Of a stretch of DNA of 64,000 nucleotides, positions 59,164 through 64,000 are shown one piece after another. The DNA is from Rostrohypoxylon terebratum (taxonomy: Eukaryota > Ascomycota > Sordariomycetes > Xylariales > Hypoxylaceae). How positions within the stretch are numbered: position 1 is the stretch's first letter; each line of letters begins with the position of its first letter. The stretch lies in NCBI GenBank assembly GCA_022497145.1, contig MU385855.1:1302001-1366000 (forward strand), read 5' to 3'. Below the pieces are notes generated by a model. It had not been told where the DNA came from. It saw only the letters and a list, made by a program, of their open reading frames with translations, and ran no database searches. The position numbers and the translations under genes were made by a program.

Positions 59164-60193
59164 GTGATTGTGTTTCAAGTCGACGGCGTTATTACCATCC
59201 AGCTACTCGCGCGTAGGGGGATTTACCGACTTATTTCCTACTCTATCGGCTTCTGATTCGTAAGGAACATTTCCGGCGCAGTAATGATATAGATATAGAC
59301 GAGCTGATCAACTGTGGAGGTGATTCTACAACGTCTAATGTTAATGCCTAAGGATGACGTTGAAGAGAGTTAGCGAGGTAACGCATGGGCCGTCGGTAGA
59401 CACCCCCTTGCACTTTGCATGGCACCTGGCGTCCAAAATGGGCTCGCAGCTTATGCCTAATAAATATAGTAGTTGAAGATTCAAATACCCAATCTCCCCG
59501 ATCCGATCAACACGTAATAGCTATATACCGTATATACATCATTCTTGTCCAAATTTCCTCGTGTACTGTTCAAATTCGCCCAGTATTAGAATGGAAGAGA
59601 AAAGAAAAGAAAAGAAAGAAAAAGGACAATGCTCGCTCCGCACCCCTATGCTATGCAAGTATGCTACCAATACGCGCGACAAGATAATTTACTGGCTTTT
59701 TGTTACGTGGTATTGATGCAGATATAGTATTCTGTGCGAAATGACGAGGGATGACGAGAAGACACATGAAATGAAAATCCCTTGGGCGAAGAATAAAAAA
59801 CAGGTAAATACCCTGAAATCCAAAGGGATGAGGAAAGGGGACCTCACAAGCCCCCGGCACAGACAAGACAAGCCCAAAGAGCTGGGTCGGGAATCGTAAT
59901 CGCAAAAGTCAAAATCCAATCGTTGCCTGCCTCCCCACCTATCAGGTATCCAAGTTCGGTAGTAAGAAGAATACTTTTCGTTTCGTTTCATATAGAGTAT
60001 ATTGGGGTCTGACATAAAACCCCATCCTTCGCGTGACTAGGCCATTCATCCACAAACGCCTAACAGCCCTTAAGCCAATAACCCACCACCAAGTTCCATA
60101 ACCATCCCCCTTTTTTTCAGATTGATCGGCAAAGATGAGAGCCCTACCCAGCTGGGCCAAGGATTCTGTCCACTGAACTATGGTTCAGGAAGT
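59164..60193. other. Intergenic between convergent methyltransferase and glycogenin genes
   Basis: Shared 3' flank of the two convergent genes. It has a purine run of GAAAAGAAAAGAAAG at about 59592-59625 and no coding pattern. Confidence 0.5.
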
Positions 60194-62501
60194 CTACTCC
60201 TCCGTGGAGACAATTTCACCCTTTTCAAAGGCAGCCCCGGGACCAGCATAGCTTGGTCGAGGTATTCCGGGAGCCCCCGTCGCTTCGTGAGGCTGGGGTG
60301 TAGTGGTTCGTGGAGTAGGTATATCTTCGGTAAATATGAGTTCACCCTTCTCAAATGCGGGCCCAGGGCCTGTGTAGCTAGGTTCTAGCATGTCTCCCAC
60401 CACAGTTGAAGCCACGCTAGGGGTCGGCTCTAGGTTAGAATCGATGTTGTAAACCCCGGCCGAGCGGACGTCGCCTTTAAGTGGTTGCGGGCTATAGACC
60501 TTCGTCGTTTGCGCAACATATGCTTGCAAATCGGAGCCGAAAGGTAGAAGCCTGGAAGGCAATTCACTGCTGTCAGGATCCTCGCCTCCGAGCTTTCGCA
60601 GCAATATTTCAGACTGCTGCTTAGCTAATTTTTGGAGCTGGACCACAGGATCCTTATGATAGTGTAGTATGTTAGTTACTTCACAAAGGCAGTCAGCAGG
60701 AGCCCAGCGTCTTCCGTGCGAACATACCCATTCTTCCTGCCCCGGCACGTTATCTGCGGCCGGAAGCAGCGGGTTGTGAGTACCGACGGGGTGGATGGGT
60801 GCCGGTGTGACTGGTAGGCTGGGACGCTCGGTTTCGCTAGGGAAGTCAGTCACCTTGCTTCCCTGTCGCCGACGGTGAGGAATGTCGGCCTCGTCAGCCG
60901 GTAACGCTGGTGGAGCCGGGGACTTGACGCTCCGTCTACGCCGGTGTTGCTGGAACTTCTCGGCGTAGCGCTCAATCTCAGGCACCTCGTCCCAAGCATT
61001 AGTTAGGGTAAACGAGGACCACGTGTCAGCGGCGTGCATGGTTGGTGTGGGAGGTTCACTCCTCTCCGCCAAATCTGCGATGGATGGCACAATTGTAGGT
61101 GTATCCGGGATACTGGCTATAGACTCCCTACGACTTGGTGGGGGGTAGTCAGGAAATACACGAGAGGGCCGCTCTCGATGAGCTTCCCACGGGAATATAG
61201 GCTTTGGTAGCTCTGGATCAAAGAACGGGACAAAACCTGACGGGTTACCGTATCCATGTGCTACTTGAGGTCTGTCTTTCATTAGCTCCTCTGTCATCCC
61301 CGATAACTTGGAAAATAACAAACCCACCTATACGCAGTCTGGAATGATGCCGTCTGTCCGCTGGAGTGAGAAGATGGGGATACACCGCTTGCACCCTGGT
61401 GACGGTATTGGTATTCTCCTGTGGTGAAATATTGCACCAGATCCGATCCAGATTTCGCAGCTGTTGAACTGCCTACAATCGATGTCGTGTTCTATGTATC
61501 GTAAGCTGAATGCTCAACAGATTAATGGAAACAGCGTTAATAGGGCACTCACCGTTCCCCCATAATGCTTGTCGTAAACGGCCCACCATTTACCAATCAT
61601 CTCGTCAAAGGGTGAGCTGCCGGTACTAGCACGCCTTCCCTTGAACCACGGCTTTTCGGGTCCGATAAAGTGAACCATTTTGATGTTGGACTGAAAATGG
61701 CGGTAAGCAGGAACATACTGATAATGACCAGAGGGTGTGACGTTGTAGGCAAAGCTGAGTCGGTTGTAGTTGTTGCCAAAATGCATGTTAATAAGACCCT
61801 GGTCGGCGCCGTCGAAAGAGGTATTCTGCTCGGCCAATGCTGCCATAGCTTGGTAGTCAGTCTCATTTGGGGTTAAAACCATAACACCCGTGTTGAAGAT
61901 ATCCGGCCATCCAATATCGGGGGCAGCCGAAAAGGGATGCTCAATATCAAAGAGCTCGTCCGGAGCATGATAAGCGACGACATCGCTATCTATGTAGACG
62001 ATCTTTCGGAACTGGGTCTGCTTCCATAGGGTGATTTTAGTGTAAGCAGAGTGCAAATCGGTTCGGTTCATCAACTGCAGGTTGGAGGGCTGCGAATTGG
62101 TTATTCGGCTAACTGGAATGACGTAATCGAACACATTCTGATTAACTGGGTCAGTCTGATATAGATCTTGGTTGCGAAGCAATTGGTCAACTTGCCTTGA
62201 GCTCAGTTATGACTTCGGCTGAAACGGTGTCCAGCGTAATCAGAACAGCCAATTTCTTGGTGGCTCCGGCATCTCGCAAAGAGTGTGCAAGCACGAGAGC
62301 ACCTTGACAGGAGTTAGAAAATGCAAATATACATCAAGACAAGCAGAAAGCTGCGAAGCATACCAGGCAAGTATGTGTCACTCAAGAGAAGCTATAGACA
62401 CGTATATATTAGCTATTATGTCGAGAATTCCAGTATTCTGTCTAGTAGGTTTCACGAACTGTGGCGTACACATCCTCCACTCCTCCACCTTGCACGGCCA
62501 T
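60194..62501 (-). CDS. gnn: Glycogenin, self-glucosylating initiator of glycogen synthesis (6 exons, 667 aa)
   Basis: Exons are 62501-62460, 62391-62364, 62302-62196, 62137-61553, 61491-61328 and 61271-60194. Joining them gives MAVQGGGVEDVYAT-LLLSDTYLPG-ALVLAHSLRDAGATKK and then VFDYVIPVSRI, the expected glycogenin N terminus. Intron 3 (62195-62138) has a GC donor (GCAAGT) and a CAG acceptor. The manganese-binding DSD motif is at 109-111 (KIVYIDSDVVA), with GWPDIFNTGVMVL and DGADQGLIN further on as in family GT8. Glycogenin adds the first glucose units to its own tyrosine and hands the primer to glycogen synthase. The long tail is Pro/Ser-rich and contains TNAWDEVPEIERYAEKF, which matches the glycogen-synthase-binding motif of the family, and two copies of PSY-x-GPG-x-AFEKGE near the end. 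The last intron (62 or 56 nt) has two possible donors, GTATAG or GTGGGT; both keep frame, and I used GTGGGT. Confidence 0.9.
62138..62195 (-). other. GC-AG intron in glycogenin
   Basis: The donor is AAG followed by GCAAGT; a CTGAC branch-like site and an ATCAG acceptor follow. No GT donor in the area would join ELK to NVFDYVIP in frame, so the minor GC-AG class is favoured. Confidence 0.75.
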
Positions 62502-64000
62502 CGTGTGCAAGAAATGTCGGTGAGGTCACGCCAAATCGAATGTGGTCGAGAGGGGTAAACAATGCAATGGATCGATCCAGAATGATGTATCAGTATCCTA
62601 GTCGGGATTCGGGACACAACAAGCTACCCGTATATAACAACAGCTATGAGATGGGGGGAAGGGAAGAAAAGGTAGAAAAGGAAGTCAGGTTGAGGAGAAG
62701 ATAATAAGTACTACTAGGTAGTAATTGTACTTTGCGGTGAGGAAATCACTTGGGTATAGTGTGTAGGTAGCAGTTTCTAAAAGGCCGTGGTCGTTTCTTT
62801 TTAACCTTAAGGTTACTAGGGACCTTCCCTTGTAAAAACAAAATCGAAAGAGTTCATTGAAAATGCGACGCTAGCGTTGCCTCCAAACAAGGGTTACTTT
62901 GGGTCTCGCCTTTTGGTCCCCAGATTATTATGTACTTGAGTGCTTCAAAGGCCAGGCATACTTGCGTACGCATTATTAGCTCGTATAGAAAATTTTTTTT
63001 ATCAAAGTTGTTGTTAAAATTGTATTGGCTCTTGGATAGCCTTGAGTTCTGCATCCCTACCTAACGACACATTAGAATTAAATGGTTGCATCCACAGTTC
63101 AATACATGTACAGCCATATATGGTGGATATAGATACGATAACATTCGAAGATACGCCTAGGTTGGGGGAAGTGGACCTGGAAGTGGACCATAAAATGCAC
63201 GGTTCCGCCGCAGCCCATAGCTTTATCGCCAAAACTCTTATCCATCTTACCTACCTAGTATCCACTCTGAGAATTATGTCATGTAGACTAAGCCAGAGAA
63301 GAGGGGCCAACTAACTTCGCTGGCAGCAGTAGAGACACTCAACCAAGATTCACATTAGCGCTTTATCCGGCGGCAATACGCTAAGTGGTAACTAGCAAAA
63401 TCCACATGTTGAGTCAAGAATTAAGATAGTGCTTTGGGAGTCAGGAGAAATAGAAAGACTACCTAATTTTCTCTCAAGTTGATAATGATCGATATTGATG
63501 AATTTTTCCAATCTAGCTAGCATTTTGGTAAGATGAAAATGATGGAAGTGTAACCGTAGCATTTAAACAGGTAGTGTATTAATAGCACATGTTAGCATGT
63601 GAAATGACGACACTTCCTTTTCCTTTTAGAGTAAGGTTCCTCGCGCCGGGACTACCCATCAACGAATCAAATGACAACTTGAATGACCCCGCAGATCAAT
63701 CTTCAACTTCTAACCAATCAGCATTGACGAGCTTGACTAAGGAATCCAAGTTAGGAAACACCGCTTTCCCCTTCCTCTCCTTTCCTTTACTTTTCGGATA
63801 GATCAGAGTTTCACCTTACGTCCCGGATGTTTAACAAAAACAAAATCCAACTTCAACTGGAAGTAAATAAGCTTCTAGATCTTTGCTCCACATACCTAGC
63901 CTTGCATTTCTAGATCTTACTAGATCAACAAGAAGACTTGAGCCCCGGCTTCAATATTATTCTATGCTCCACGATAGTGTTATACATGTATACTACATGA
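62502..64000. other. Right-end intergenic region, glycogenin promoter side
   Basis: No gene is recognised up to the window edge. The stretch just upstream of glycogenin should carry its promoter. Short TACCTAGT and TATA-like palindromic words occur at 62705-62725 and 63245-63260. Small open frames at 63042-63314 and 63589-63801 show no family resemblance. Confidence 0.5.

Overview
The window is nuclear DNA of a filamentous ascomycete (Pezizomycotina, most likely a Sordariomycete; that rank is inference). Genes carry short spliceosomal introns, mostly 47 to 130 nt, with GT-AG borders and CTAAC/CTAAT branch sites. The proteins are typical of filamentous fungi, and genes are separated by 1 to 5 kb of non-coding DNA rich in short palindromes built from CCTAGG/GTACC and in TAGG/TACC microsatellites.

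Left part (1-11 kb): the 3' end of the AMPK gamma subunit SNF4, a 1107-residue RhoGAP protein, a DCR2-type calcineurin-like phosphoesterase with a 15-nt first coding exon, and on the minus strand an FAD monooxygenase of the salicylate-hydroxylase type. Middle left (15-28 kb) is a redox-rich stretch: an FMN-domain-less cytochrome P450 reductase-like protein, an FRM2-type nitroreductase with an apparent mitochondrial leader, and on the minus strand the most striking object in the window, a seven-exon gene for a 1676-residue fusion. That fusion joins an indoleamine 2,3-dioxygenase (IDO)-superfamily haem domain, an FAD/NADPH reductase module, a cytochrome b5 domain, an unrecognised helical region and a disordered tail, with paired Cys-Pro motifs at its N terminus. 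Next comes TRM61, the catalytic subunit of tRNA m1A58 methyltransferase.

From about 32.7 to 52.4 kb there is no convincing gene. This stretch holds a clear 288-bp miniature inverted-repeat element with TA target duplications, a probable decayed Ty1/copia fragment and many palindromes and microsatellites. The right part (52-64 kb) has a C2H2 zinc-finger transcription factor, a family 16-type (NNT1/EFM7-like) methyltransferase and a six-exon glycogenin with a GC-AG intron.

I see no gene cluster in the strict sense. SNF4 and glycogenin both belong to energy and carbon storage control but lie about 60 kb apart. The fusion protein carries within one chain the two electron carriers (reductase and cytochrome b5) that are known to reduce IDO haem in animal cells, which suggests a self-contained redox enzyme; its substrate is unknown. 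All splice sites were placed by eye from reading frame, consensus and protein-family continuity, with no transcript data.
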